Part shown: positions 6,207 through 15,300 of the stretch, piece by piece
Layout: each line of letters opens with the position of its first letter
How positions within the stretch are numbered: position 1 is the first letter of the stretch
Source: an uncultured Bacillota bacterium
GTDB lineage: Bacteria; Bacillota_I; Bacilli_A; RFN20; CAG-826
DNA length: 22,166 bases
Reading direction: 5' to 3'
Assembly: GCA_949298295.1 (NCBI GenBank)
Contig: CASFWS010000004.1
Location: 1-22,166, forward strand
Program-made: the position numbers and the translations under genes
Notes under the pieces: generated by a model
Told to the model about the DNA's origin: nothing
What the model saw: only the letters and a program-made list of their open reading frames with translations
Database searches by the model: none

Positions 6207-7246
6207 CATTTCACCTCTGCCACGCAAAAGTCCGAGGAGGCACAAGGACCCACGAAGTTACGGTCCTTCACGTAGGTAAAGGGATAAACGTATTGAGCCG
6301 CCCCGCCGAGATCGGCTCCGTCAAGGACGAGGACGAAGTCATAGCTTTTCGCGACGTTTCCCTCGAGAGGAGGGAAATAGAGATCGCGGCTCGTTCGATA
6401 GAAGAGACCGCCTTCGCCCTTTGGTTTCTGGTATCGGCCGTCGGGGCTGACCTCGGTTTCCTCGGCTAGTTGGAAAGTCGTTGAGCCTGGGAGGTCGCTT
6501 CCCGGGACCGTCTCGAGATCGAAAGCCCGGCATAGGCGGCGTTCATACATCGTCTCGTATCCGATTTCGAAGCTATCGAAGTCATTGAGAAGGTAGAGGA
6601 TGGCCTTATCGCACTCGAAGCTTTCCTTTGACCCCCAAACGTAATTGGAATAGGCTCGCCAGTTTGCCATCGGAAGGGAATTGTCCCCGCTGGCATAAAA
6701 GGTCGGGCGCATTCCCTCGAAGCGGACTTTTTCGTAATCGACGATTCGATAGAGGTCGCCCCCTTCTTCCGTTTGGTAAAGTTCCTTTCTTTGGAAGACA
6801 TAATGGCCGAAAGCATTCCCCTCGAGCCGATAGGTCTTGGCTTCCCGGACCCGTTGCTCACCACCGAGGTTAAGGAAGAGCTTTGACCTTCCGTGCATCT
6901 GCAGCCAGACAAAGCCGCTTCCGTCGGAAGCGAAACGCTCGGGCGGGATGAGGAAGGTAAACAGTTGCCTTCTGCCCGGGTTCCGTGGGTGGAAGCCAAG
7001 GCTTTCACCCTGAGGCGCGGTTTCGAAGCTCTCATCTCCGACGTAGGTCAAAGCCAGGAAGGAAATGGTTATCGCTTCCTTGAATGTGACGTCTACTTCT
7101 AGCTTTTGCGGGTCCCCGGGAGCGAAGGGAAAATACTTGATCGAATGGATGACAAGCTCCTCATGGACGAAAAGGGAGACGTTGCTCGCACTCATGTTGA
7201 GGGCAAGGAAAGGAACGGCCAAGGCGGCTAGCCACTTCTTTTTCAT
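6206..7246 (-). CDS. Secreted protein of unknown function in the Tad operon
   Basis: A 346-aa protein with a clear signal peptide (MKKKWLAALAVPFLALNMSAS, likely cut after residue 20-21) and no further membrane helix, so it should be exported. The mature part is rich in aromatic and acidic residues and predicted strands (for example KLEVDVTFKEAITISFLAL and SYDFVLVLDGADLGG). Cysteines are few: Cys232 and Cys262 in the middle and two at the C-terminus (GPCASSDFCVAEVK). No catalytic motif or known domain is apparent. It is the second gene of the operon, 13 nt after the 115-aa gene, and its TGA overlaps the next ATG. It could be a tip adhesin or assembly factor, but that is inference from location. 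The ribosome binding site is weak (GGAAAGAG). Confidence 0.75.
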   Translation of the reverse strand: MKKKWLAALAVPFLALNMSASNVSLFVHEELVIHSIKYFPFAPGDPQKLEVDVTFKEAITISFLALTYVGDESFETAPQGESLGFHPRNPGRRQLFTFLIPPERFASDGSGFVWLQMHGRSKLFLNLGGEQRVREAKTYRLEGNAFGHYVFQRKELYQTEEGGDLYRIVDYEKVRFEGMRPTFYASGDNSLPMANWRAYSNYVWGSKESFECDKAILYLLNDFDSFEIGYETMYERRLCRAFDLETVPGSDLPGSTTFQLAEETEVSPDGRYQKPKGEGGLFYRTSRDLYFPPLEGNVAKSYDFVLVLDGADLGGAAQYVYPFTYVKDRNFVGPCASSDFCVAEVK

Positions 7247-7259
7247 ACCATTCTCTTTC

Positions 7260-7607
7260 CTAGAAGGCCTTGTTGAGGCGCTTCTTCATTTCGCGCAGCT
7301 TCTTGAGGTATTCCTTCTTCGTCGTGAACTCCAGCCACCAGAAGGGATAATGGCGCCCCCTCTCGAGAAACTCGCAAAGGAAAATGCGCCGGCGGAAATC
7401 GTCGAGGGAGTCGTAGAAATCCTTGACCTTGCGGACGAAGCGGTTCGCGGCGCTTCCGATTTCGTAGCGGAAATAATCGCTGGTAATGTCATAAACGTGG
7501 GAATCCGGGCTATACCCCAAGTTGATGAGCGATTGGCGGAAAATGGCCCCCACGATTCCGCCCTTCCCGCCGCGGAGTTCGGAAATTCTGATCGGATATG
7601 TTTCCAT
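7260..7607 (-). CDS. Unknown 115-aa protein, first gene of the Tad operon
   Basis: A basic, aromatic-rich soluble protein without signal peptide or membrane helix, so probably cytoplasmic. The N-terminus ISELRGGKGGIVGAIFRQ is glycine-rich, and the rest looks helical (SAANRFVRKVKDFYDSLDD, then KKLREMKKRLNKAF). It has a single cysteine in the middle (IFLCEFLERG). I do not recognise a family. GGAGG lies 9 nt before the ATG, and it is followed after 13 nt by the secreted 346-aa gene. As the head gene of a pilus operon it might be regulatory or an assembly partner, but no DNA-binding motif is visible. Confidence 0.65.
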   Translation of the reverse strand: METYPIRISELRGGKGGIVGAIFRQSLINLGYSPDSHVYDITSDYFRYEIGSAANRFVRKVKDFYDSLDDFRRRIFLCEFLERGRHYPFWWLEFTTKKEYLKKLREMKKRLNKAF

Positions 7608-7629
7608 CGTTGGCTGCCTCCTACACCCT

Positions 7630-7658
7630 TATATAACGAGGAGAAGGCCAAGTTGGCC
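7630..7658 (-). promoter_or_regulatory. Putative Tad operon promoter with palindromic operator
   Basis: Minus-strand TATATA (7630-7635) is a likely -10 for the Tad operon, 23 nt before the ATG at 7607. A perfect 13-bp palindrome GGCCAAgTTGGCC (7646-7658) covers the expected -35 and part of the spacer, where no TTGACA-like hexamer exists. Such placement is typical of a repressor or activator site, but the binding protein is unknown. Confidence 0.4.
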
Positions 7659-7728
7659 CTCAAATCGAAAAAGATATTCGCGGTCTTGGAGTTCATGGCT
7701 CCCTCTATCAAAAAGAAAAGAAAAGGCC

Positions 7729-7734
7729 TATATT
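7729..7734 (+). promoter_or_regulatory. Candidate -10 of the guanylate kinase gene (leaderless start)
   Basis: TATATT, followed by 6 nt and the ATG at 7741. The -35 region is A-rich without a good hexamer. No Shine-Dalgarno lies in the window needed. Confidence 0.45.
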
Positions 7735-7740
7735 GCGCCT

Positions 7741-8289
7741 ATGGTGATCTTGGTTGGCGCCTCGGCAAGCGGCAAAACAGAAGTCGCGAGGCTTCTCGAA
7801 AGGCGATACGGCATCAAGAAGGCGGCGACGACGACCTCGAGGAAGCCTCGGGTCGGCGAACGGGATGGAATCGATTACTTTTTCGTCACCCCCGAAGGCT
7901 TCGAACGCTTGTTAAAGGACAATCGTCTCATCGAGCATGCCATCTATAACGGACACTACTACGGATGCGGGAAGGACCAAGTGGCCGAAAACCGTTGCGT
8001 CGTCCTCGACCCCAATGGCCTCGAGCACTTCATTTCCCTTGGTGACCCAGGAATCGTGACCTTTTACCTAACGGCCGAGGAAGATACGAGGGCCGCTCGG
8101 ATGAAAGGACGCGGCGATCGGAGCGAAGACATCGAAAAGCGCCTGCTCAACGACCGGATCGAATTCGCCCCGGGCAAAGTCCACCCGACCGACTTCAAGA
8201 TCAAGACCGACGGACGCTCCATCGAGGAGATAACCGACGAAGTATACGAAGTCTATATGGAGGAATTGAAAAGGCGGGGCCTCAAGTGA
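7741..8289 (+). CDS. gmk: Guanylate kinase family protein
   Basis: A 182-aa cytoplasmic P-loop kinase that phosphorylates GMP to GDP with ATP. Walker A GASASGKT is at residues 6-13; the GMP-binding segment TTSRKPRVGERDGIDY (31-46) and the following YNGHYYG are typical. The C-terminal lid region has KGRGDRSEDIEKRL. It is slightly shorter than common Gmk proteins (about 200 aa). The open frame runs upstream to 7522, but the ATG at 7741 begins exactly at the first strand before the P-loop. There is no Shine-Dalgarno; TATATT lies 6 nt upstream. It converges on the SDR gene with an 8-nt overlap of ends. A diverged second kinase alongside a main Gmk is possible. Confidence 0.85.
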   Translation: MVILVGASASGKTEVARLLERRYGIKKAATTTSRKPRVGERDGIDYFFVTPEGFERLLKDNRLIEHAIYNGHYYGCGKDQVAENRCVVLDPNGLEHFISLGDPGIVTFYLTAEEDTRAARMKGRGDRSEDIEKRLLNDRIEFAPGKVHPTDFKIKTDGRSIEEITDEVYEVYMEELKRRGLK

Positions 8290-9076
8290 GCCCGGTTCTT
8301 TCAAGAAGGTCGAGGAAGGACTTCCCTTCCTTTTCTTTTTGGTCCCAATCGTAAGGAAGAGGGATAAGCTGGCCCCGGAGACGGAAAGGCCCCTTTGGAG
8401 CAAAATGGATGCCATCTAGGGAAGGGGCGGATGCTATCTCCGCTGCTGCCTCGGATGGCTTCCATCCGAAGATGAGAGCCAATTTATTTGCCATTTTCCA
8501 AAATTTAGGAGCCCTTTTGCCGTAGATATTCGTTTTCATGAGACCCGGTTCCACCACTTTGACTCGAGCCCCCGGAAAAATGCTCGGGAAGGCGGATAGG
8601 GCCTCTTTTGAATAGGCATAGGACCGTCGAAGGGAAATCGTTTTACCGAAGAGGGCACCGAAACCTTGGGCGGGCCAAGCCCGGTTCATCGACGTTATGA
8701 GGGTAAAGCATACCGTTCCTTTTTCCAAAAGCCCCTTGAGAAGGCGGTAGGTGCCGATGGCATTGATGCAGAAGGTCGAATCGGGAAAGGATTCCGCCGG
8801 GCCGGAGGGAAAATAGGTCCCGGCGTTCAGGAAAGCGAAGTCGAAAGTAGACACCTCGGAAAGAAAGGAGCCGATGCTTTCGGGGTCTCCTTGATCGAGA
8901 CGAAGGAACCGCGAGGAGCCGCTTCCCCCAAGGCTATCGAGCGCGGAAGATAAATGCTTTTCAGAGCAATAGGTAAGGACGAGATCGGCTCCCTTTTCTT
9001 GAAGAAAGAGGGCCAAGGCGAGGCCAAGGCCGCTGCTTGCTCCGGTGATGAGAACCTTCTTCCCCTTATAGTCCAT
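8282..9076 (-). CDS. Short-chain dehydrogenase/reductase (SDR)
   Basis: A 264-aa NAD(P)-dependent oxidoreductase of the classical SDR superfamily. The cofactor motif TGASSGLG is at residues 11-18, the NAG motif at 84-86, and the catalytic Ser129 with Tyr153-x3-Lys157 (YAYSK) is complete. Substrate cannot be told; no pathway partner is adjacent. The ATG at 9076 (MDYKGKK) is chosen over in-frame ATGs at 9085 and 9127 because TATAAT ends 7 nt before it and the SDR fold starts right after. There is no normal Shine-Dalgarno. Its end overlaps the convergent gmk end by 8 nt and no terminator is visible for either. Confidence 0.88.
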   Translation of the reverse strand: MDYKGKKVLITGASSGLGLALALFLQEKGADLVLTYCSEKHLSSALDSLGGSGSSRFLRLDQGDPESIGSFLSEVSTFDFAFLNAGTYFPSGPAESFPDSTFCINAIGTYRLLKGLLEKGTVCFTLITSMNRAWPAQGFGALFGKTISLRRSYAYSKEALSAFPSIFPGARVKVVEPGLMKTNIYGKRAPKFWKMANKLALIFGWKPSEAAAEIASAPSLDGIHFAPKGPFRLRGQLIPLPYDWDQKEKEGKSFLDLLERTGLT

Positions 9077-9083
9077 CCACCCC

Positions 9084-9089
9084 ATTATA
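9084..9089 (-). promoter_or_regulatory. Candidate -10 of the SDR gene (leaderless start)
   Basis: A perfect TATAAT on the minus strand, 7 nt before the ATG at 9076. It starts within the T-tract of the terminator just upstream, so any -35 would fall inside the terminator stem. Confidence 0.5.
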
Positions 9090-9118
9090 AGAAAAGCCCC
9101 TCCGCATGGGAGGGGCTT
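9090..9118 (-). terminator. Rho-independent terminator of the 796-aa membrane protein gene
   Basis: Minus-strand stem AAGCCCCTCC/GGAGGGGCTT (10 bp) with a 5-nt loop, followed by TTCTTAT. It begins about 16 nt after the stop codon at 9135. Confidence 0.88.
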
Positions 9119-9134
9119 ACTCGCCATTCAGGAC

Positions 9135-11525
9135 TTATTCTTCGTCGCCCGAAGCGTCTTCGTCGGAAGAGGCGCCGGTCGGCTTGTAGTCCTTGAGCTC
9201 GGCCGCCCAGTTGTTGGGAACGACCTTGCCCTGTTCGAGGTTGTCGTGCTCGCAAACGTCGGCAATGAGCTGTTTGGCCCGGCGGAGCGATAGCGGGCTC
9301 TTGACCTTGAAGCAAACCGGGATTTCCTTGTAGATGTTCTTTCCGGAAGCGTCCTGGACCGGAATCGGGCTCGTCGCATAGTCGCTCGGCTTGAGGGCGT
9401 AGTAGATCTTGAGACTCTTCCCGGCCACGGTGATCTTGAGATAGGTCTTCGTGTGGAGGCGGAAGGTGTCGCCGGTGTTGGAGACCCGGCTCTTGAGGCC
9501 GTAGGAGAGAGCTTCGCTCTTAAGTTCGTTGTAGTTGTTGAGAAGGTCCTTATCCGAGGCGAGAAGCCGCTCGGGGAAGGGAATCCGAATGATCTTTTCC
9601 TTCGGGACGGCAACCGTCGGGGCCGCCGGCTTGGCATTGACGATGGCCGGGGGAACCGTCCGGACGATCGGGGCAACCGGGGCCGGTTCGGGCTCGGGAG
9701 CCGCTTCGGCAATCGTTTCGGCGGGTTTGGGTTCTATTTCAGGCTTCGCCTCCGGCTCGGGCTCGGGCTCGGGCTCCGGCGCCGGTTTGGCTTCCTCGAC
9801 CTTGATTTCCGAAAGCCGCTTGTCGAGTTCCTGGGCCACGATGGTCCTCAGCTCTTCCGGCTTGATGAGCGCTTCGCGGAGAGAGGCAATCGCATCGTCT
9901 TGGCGGGCGTCGCGGGCCTGCTGGTTCCGATAGCGGGCCTCCTCGAGGTCGGAAGCCGGCTTTTCCTCGCGGGCGCTGGCTTCGATCTCTTCCTTAATGA
10001 TGGTGCGAACCTCGTCGGCCGTGAGGGCAGGCTCCTTTTCCTCGGTCGCTGCCTCGGCGGCCGGCTCGGCCTTTTCCTCCTCCTTCGGGGCAAGGCAGCT
10101 TTCCTTCAGCGAGAGGATTTCCTCGTGGATGGCATCGAGGCGCTTATCGGTTTCGCTCGGCTCGGCCGGGGTTTCTCCTTCCCCTTCCTTCTCGGCGGGA
10201 AGAGCCGCTTCGATTTCCTGGCGGATGATGTCGCGGAGGTCGTCGGCCGAAAGGATGTCGTAATCGTCCTCGAGGCGATGCTCGGGCTCGGGGGTCGGCT
10301 CGGGTTCGGCCGGAGCGGGTTCGGGAGCCGCCTCTTCTTCCTCTTCCTCGATTCCGTAGTAGGCGGCAAGCTCGTCTTGGATGATCTTGCGGGCGCTACC
10401 ATCGGTCAGCGGCTCGTTTTCCTCCGGATGCTCATGGTCTTCAAGGGCATCGCGGATGATCTTGCGGAGCTCTTTGGCCGTGATCGGACGATCGGCATCG
10501 TCCTTGACGGGCTCGGGGGTTGGCTCGGGCTTCGGTTCCGGCTTCGGTTCGGGCTTCGGCTCCGGGCGATACTCGCCTTCGTCGTAAAGCTTGATCGGAG
10601 TAACAGAGGCGGCGGCAACGTAGTTCGGCGTCATGGCCGCCGGGGCCGGTTCGGGCTTCGGCTCGGGCTTCGGCTCGGGCTTCGGCTCGGCGGGAGCAAC
10701 CGCCGGCTGGCCCGGAGATCCGGCATAGGAAATGTACTGAACGATCATCGGTCCGTGGCCGCCATGGGTCCCGAGTCCGGGATTCCCGGCGCCGAGCTGC
10801 CGATATTCGATGTCGGTAAGTTCGTCGTATTTGAGCGGCTCCTCATTGGTCGGGGTCGTATGGCCCATGCCATCGACGTCGGCGGCCTTGCTCTTTCTAG
10901 CGAGACCCGGATTGGCGCAAACATCGGCAATCGAGACAATCATCCCGATCGTGTAGACGATGAGTCCGGAGGCGCCAAGCGCAAGCGGAAGGATCAAGAC
11001 GAAGCAGGTAAGGAGGGCATCGGTGTTGGCCGCGATAAGGCCGAACAAGTCGGTATAGGGGATGAGGTAGTTATAGGCAACGTAGGAAACCGTCAGGGCC
11101 GCGAGCACGCCGCCGAAGACGAGATAGAGGATCGTCTTGACGAAGGCCGCGGGCCGGCGGCGAACAAAGACAAGGATTAGATGGAGGACAAGGATGAGAA
11201 TGGGCAGGACAATCGAAGCAAGGCCGATCACCTGCATGGCAATCCAAGGTTGGCTGCCATCGAAGCTGAAGAAGGAAAGGCAAGTCGTTAGGAGGCCTCC
11301 GCTTCCAGCATTCCCGCGCCAGACATCGATGATGCCGGGCATTTCGCCGTTGATGATGTTCCCGGTCAAATAACCCGGAACGGCGATGATGGCGCCGCTG
11401 GCATCCTTCAGGCTATTGAGCCGATCCCCAAGCATGGCCGGGGTGAAGAGGAGGACGCCGATGGAGAGTACCGCGAGCACGATGGCAACGACGGTAAGGA
11501 CAGTGGATGTTTTCCTCATTTTCAT
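9135..11525 (-). CDS. 796-aa membrane protein with Pro/Glu-rich linkers, five helical repeats and a C-terminal domain
   Basis: Four membrane helices lie in the first 200 residues (about 9-29, 98-120, 130-150, 165-200). A long cytoplasmic or surface part follows, with PKPEP-type linkers at 281-293, 321-339, 401-415 and 581-620. Between them a 17-residue motif of the form L(T/S)A(D/E)-x-R-x-II-x-x-E(I/L) occurs five times, starting near 348, 373, 425, 501 and 554. A conserved-looking globular domain (about 645-765), with PFPERLLASDKDLLNNYNELK and FRLHTKTYLKITVAGKSLKIY, ends in an acidic tail. I recall similar C-terminal domains in large Bacillota proteins of unknown role but cannot name one. 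AGAGGT lies 8 nt before the ATG. It forms its own unit. A scaffold or envelope organiser is possible but unproven. Confidence 0.85.
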   Translation of the reverse strand: MKMRKTSTVLTVVAIVLAVLSIGVLLFTPAMLGDRLNSLKDASGAIIAVPGYLTGNIINGEMPGIIDVWRGNAGSGGLLTTCLSFFSFDGSQPWIAMQVIGLASIVLPILILVLHLILVFVRRRPAAFVKTILYLVFGGVLAALTVSYVAYNYLIPYTDLFGLIAANTDALLTCFVLILPLALGASGLIVYTIGMIVSIADVCANPGLARKSKAADVDGMGHTTPTNEEPLKYDELTDIEYRQLGAGNPGLGTHGGHGPMIVQYISYAGSPGQPAVAPAEPKPEPKPEPKPEPAPAAMTPNYVAAASVTPIKLYDEGEYRPEPKPEPKPEPKPEPTPEPVKDDADRPITAKELRKIIRDALEDHEHPEENEPLTDGSARKIIQDELAAYYGIEEEEEEAAPEPAPAEPEPTPEPEHRLEDDYDILSADDLRDIIRQEIEAALPAEKEGEGETPAEPSETDKRLDAIHEEILSLKESCLAPKEEEKAEPAAEAATEEKEPALTADEVRTIIKEEIEASAREEKPASDLEEARYRNQQARDARQDDAIASLREALIKPEELRTIVAQELDKRLSEIKVEEAKPAPEPEPEPEPEAKPEIEPKPAETIAEAAPEPEPAPVAPIVRTVPPAIVNAKPAAPTVAVPKEKIIRIPFPERLLASDKDLLNNYNELKSEALSYGLKSRVSNTGDTFRLHTKTYLKITVAGKSLKIYYALKPSDYATSPIPVQDASGKNIYKEIPVCFKVKSPLSLRRAKQLIADVCEHDNLEQGKVVPNNWAAELKDYKPTGASSDEDASGDEE
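10507..10565 (-). repeat. PKPEP-coding tandem repeat, second block
   Basis: In-frame repeats of roughly GAGCCGAAGCCC encode residues 321-339 of the 796-aa protein. Codon choices vary between copies (CCG/CCC, GAA/GAG), which suggests selection on the peptide rather than recent slippage. Confidence 0.7.
10649..10687 (-). repeat. PKPEP-coding tandem repeat, first block
   Basis: Near-identical 12-bp units (GAGCCGAAGCCC) encode residues 281-293. The copies are more uniform than in the second block, so length variation between strains is plausible here. Confidence 0.75.
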
Positions 11526-11604
11526 GTTCTGTTACCTCTAGAGCGTATTTTAACAAGATTCATTTCGATTGAAAGCGGTTTTATAGGGGTTTTGCGGAGA
11601 TAAT

Positions 11605-11621
11605 GGAAAAAGGCGGCCTTT

Positions 11622-11622
<1 letters not shown>
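11605..11622 (-). terminator. Weak possible terminator after the DGK-family gene
   Basis: Minus-strand hairpin AAAAGG/CCTTTTT with a 3-nt loop starts at the stop codon of the kinase gene. The stem is short and A/T rich, so efficiency is doubtful. The remaining spacer to 11526 holds the candidate TAAAAT -10 of the next gene. Confidence 0.35.
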
Positions 11623-14128
<2,506 letters not shown>

Positions 14129-14234
14129 CTACCGCAGCCATTCCCTTTCCGGAAGGGAAAGCAAACGCGAATCCCCAAAAGCGTCGAGAGGAGTTTGGCC
14201 GATGCTTCCCCCGACCCCGGGACAAAAGACAATC

Positions 14235-14573
14235 TCAGTCCTTTTCGTTGAGGGTCAGAAGAATGCTTGAGGAGAACTTTTCCTTCCTTTTGGCCAGAAA
14301 TTTGAGGTACAGCGGATAGTTGACGGCAATGGCGGCGATCCCTAGCAAACCGACCGCGATGCCGACGCCCATCGCAACGGGGCCGCTCCCGATGACATTC
14401 ATGGCAAGGCACATGCCGACCCCCAGCAAAAGGGCTCCGACGATGCCCAAAGCATAGGCGGCAATCATCGGGGGAAGCTTGCACTCCCGATCGAGTTTCT
14501 TGGCCCGTTCCAACCTCCCGTCGACTTTCGGGGTGTATTCCGCCCTCAGCTTTTCTTCGTCAAGTTTTTCCAT
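14235..14573 (-). CDS. Small two-helix membrane protein of unknown function
   Basis: A 112-aa protein with a charged N-terminus (1-33), two membrane helices (about 36-58 and 64-86) and a basic C-terminal segment (LKFLAKRKEKFSSSILLTLNEKD). The glycine-rich first helix GIVGALLLGVGMCLAMNVIG is typical of a small family seen in Bacillota, sometimes wrongly labelled as a reductase; I know of no established function. GGAGGT 6 nt before the ATG sets the start. It is divergent from the TetR gene, with only 47 nt between the two starts, so the regulator may control it. Confidence 0.75.
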   Translation of the reverse strand: MEKLDEEKLRAEYTPKVDGRLERAKKLDRECKLPPMIAAYALGIVGALLLGVGMCLAMNVIGSGPVAMGVGIAVGLLGIAAIAVNYPLYLKFLAKRKEKFSSSILLTLNEKD

Positions 14574-14584
14574 TTTGGACCTCC

Positions 14585-14614
14585 TTGTCCTTCTTTGACG
14601 CGGCCTGCTATCAT
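14585..14614 (+). promoter_or_regulatory. Candidate tetR promoter (leaderless)
   Basis: TTGTCC (14585-14590), an 18-nt spacer and TATCAT (14609-14614), preceded by TGC as in an extended -10. The GTG start follows 6 nt later at 14621. The divergent membrane protein's ribosome binding site overlaps the -35 end. Confidence 0.5.
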
Positions 14615-14620
14615 GCGGCC

Positions 14621-15214
14621 GTGTCTACATTGAATCCGGAATACCGGGTCGCGGAAACGACAAGAAAGGGCAAAATTGTCGAATCGACCCGGGAACGCCT
14701 CATCCACGCTTTCTTTAAGATCCTCGACCTGAAGCCTTTCTCGGAAATAACGGTCACCGAACTGACGAAAGCGGCCGGCGTCCACCGCTCGTCGTTTTAT
14801 GCCAACTTCGACAATACTTTCGACCTCCTATCTGCCTCGAAGGAACAAGCCATGCGCGAGCTCTTCGCGCTGTTTCCCGAAGGAAGAAGCAATGAAGAAA
14901 TCGTCGACCGGACCCATCTCGTCCCTTTTCTGAGATTTATCAAAGCCCACCCCAACTGGTACCGGGCCTACAAGAAAAACGGGTACCTATTCGGGGAGAA
15001 AGACGACTTTGCTAGCCTCCTTAAAACCATCTCCCTCCCAAGAAGCGGACAGGCAATCATCGATGAACGCATCCTCTATTCGACCAGTTTCTTCCTTGGT
15101 GGAATCGACGCAACGATAAGCGCCTGGATGGACCGCGGGTTCCCGGAGACGGAAGAGGACCTAGCGGCCCTCATCGAGGAGCTTGCCCCCAGCCATCTGC
15201 TCAAGGAACGCTGA
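14621..15214 (+). CDS. TetR/AcrR-family transcriptional regulator
   Basis: A 197-aa DNA-binding protein with an N-terminal TetR helix-turn-helix: residues 42-64 read EITVTELTKAAGVHRSSFYANF. The C-terminal part (about 80-190) is the ligand/dimer domain, with LGGIDATISAWMDRGF near the end as in the TetR_C subfamily that often follows DhaS-like regulators. The open frame begins at TTG 14585, but that codon is the -35 hexamer; GTG at 14621 lies 6 nt after TATCAT and is chosen. There is no Shine-Dalgarno. The divergent two-helix membrane gene is the most obvious target. The ligand is unknown. Confidence 0.88.
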   Translation: MSTLNPEYRVAETTRKGKIVESTRERLIHAFFKILDLKPFSEITVTELTKAAGVHRSSFYANFDNTFDLLSASKEQAMRELFALFPEGRSNEEIVDRTHLVPFLRFIKAHPNWYRAYKKNGYLFGEKDDFASLLKTISLPRSGQAIIDERILYSTSFFLGGIDATISAWMDRGFPETEEDLAALIEELAPSHLLKER

Positions 15215-15242
15215 AATAAGCGGCAAAAGCCGCCTATTTTAT
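15215..15242. terminator. Terminator after tetR, probably bidirectional
   Basis: GCGGC-AAAA-GCCGC, flanked by AATA and TATTTTAT, immediately follows the tetR stop. Read on the minus strand it also gives a GC stem followed by TTATTTC, so it may serve the 139-aa gene that ends about 60 nt away. The stretch 15243-15300 shows nothing else. Confidence 0.75.
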
Positions 15243-15300
15243 CGGAAAACGAATTCAGAAACCGGCCAGCAAGCGTTTTGGTAACTGGAGAAGTCCTTTC

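Noticed and set aside
9453..11180. A 575-codon open frame on the plus strand, Gly/Arg/Leu-rich
   Set aside because: It is exactly antisense to the 796-aa membrane protein; the composition is what antisense of Glu/Pro/Ala-rich codons gives, and there is no ribosome binding site or family feature.
14141..14165. Hairpin with TTCCCTT/AAGGGAA arms before pyrG as a terminator or attenuator
   Set aside because: No T-run follows, and it lies upstream of the likely -10, so it would not be in the pyrG leader.
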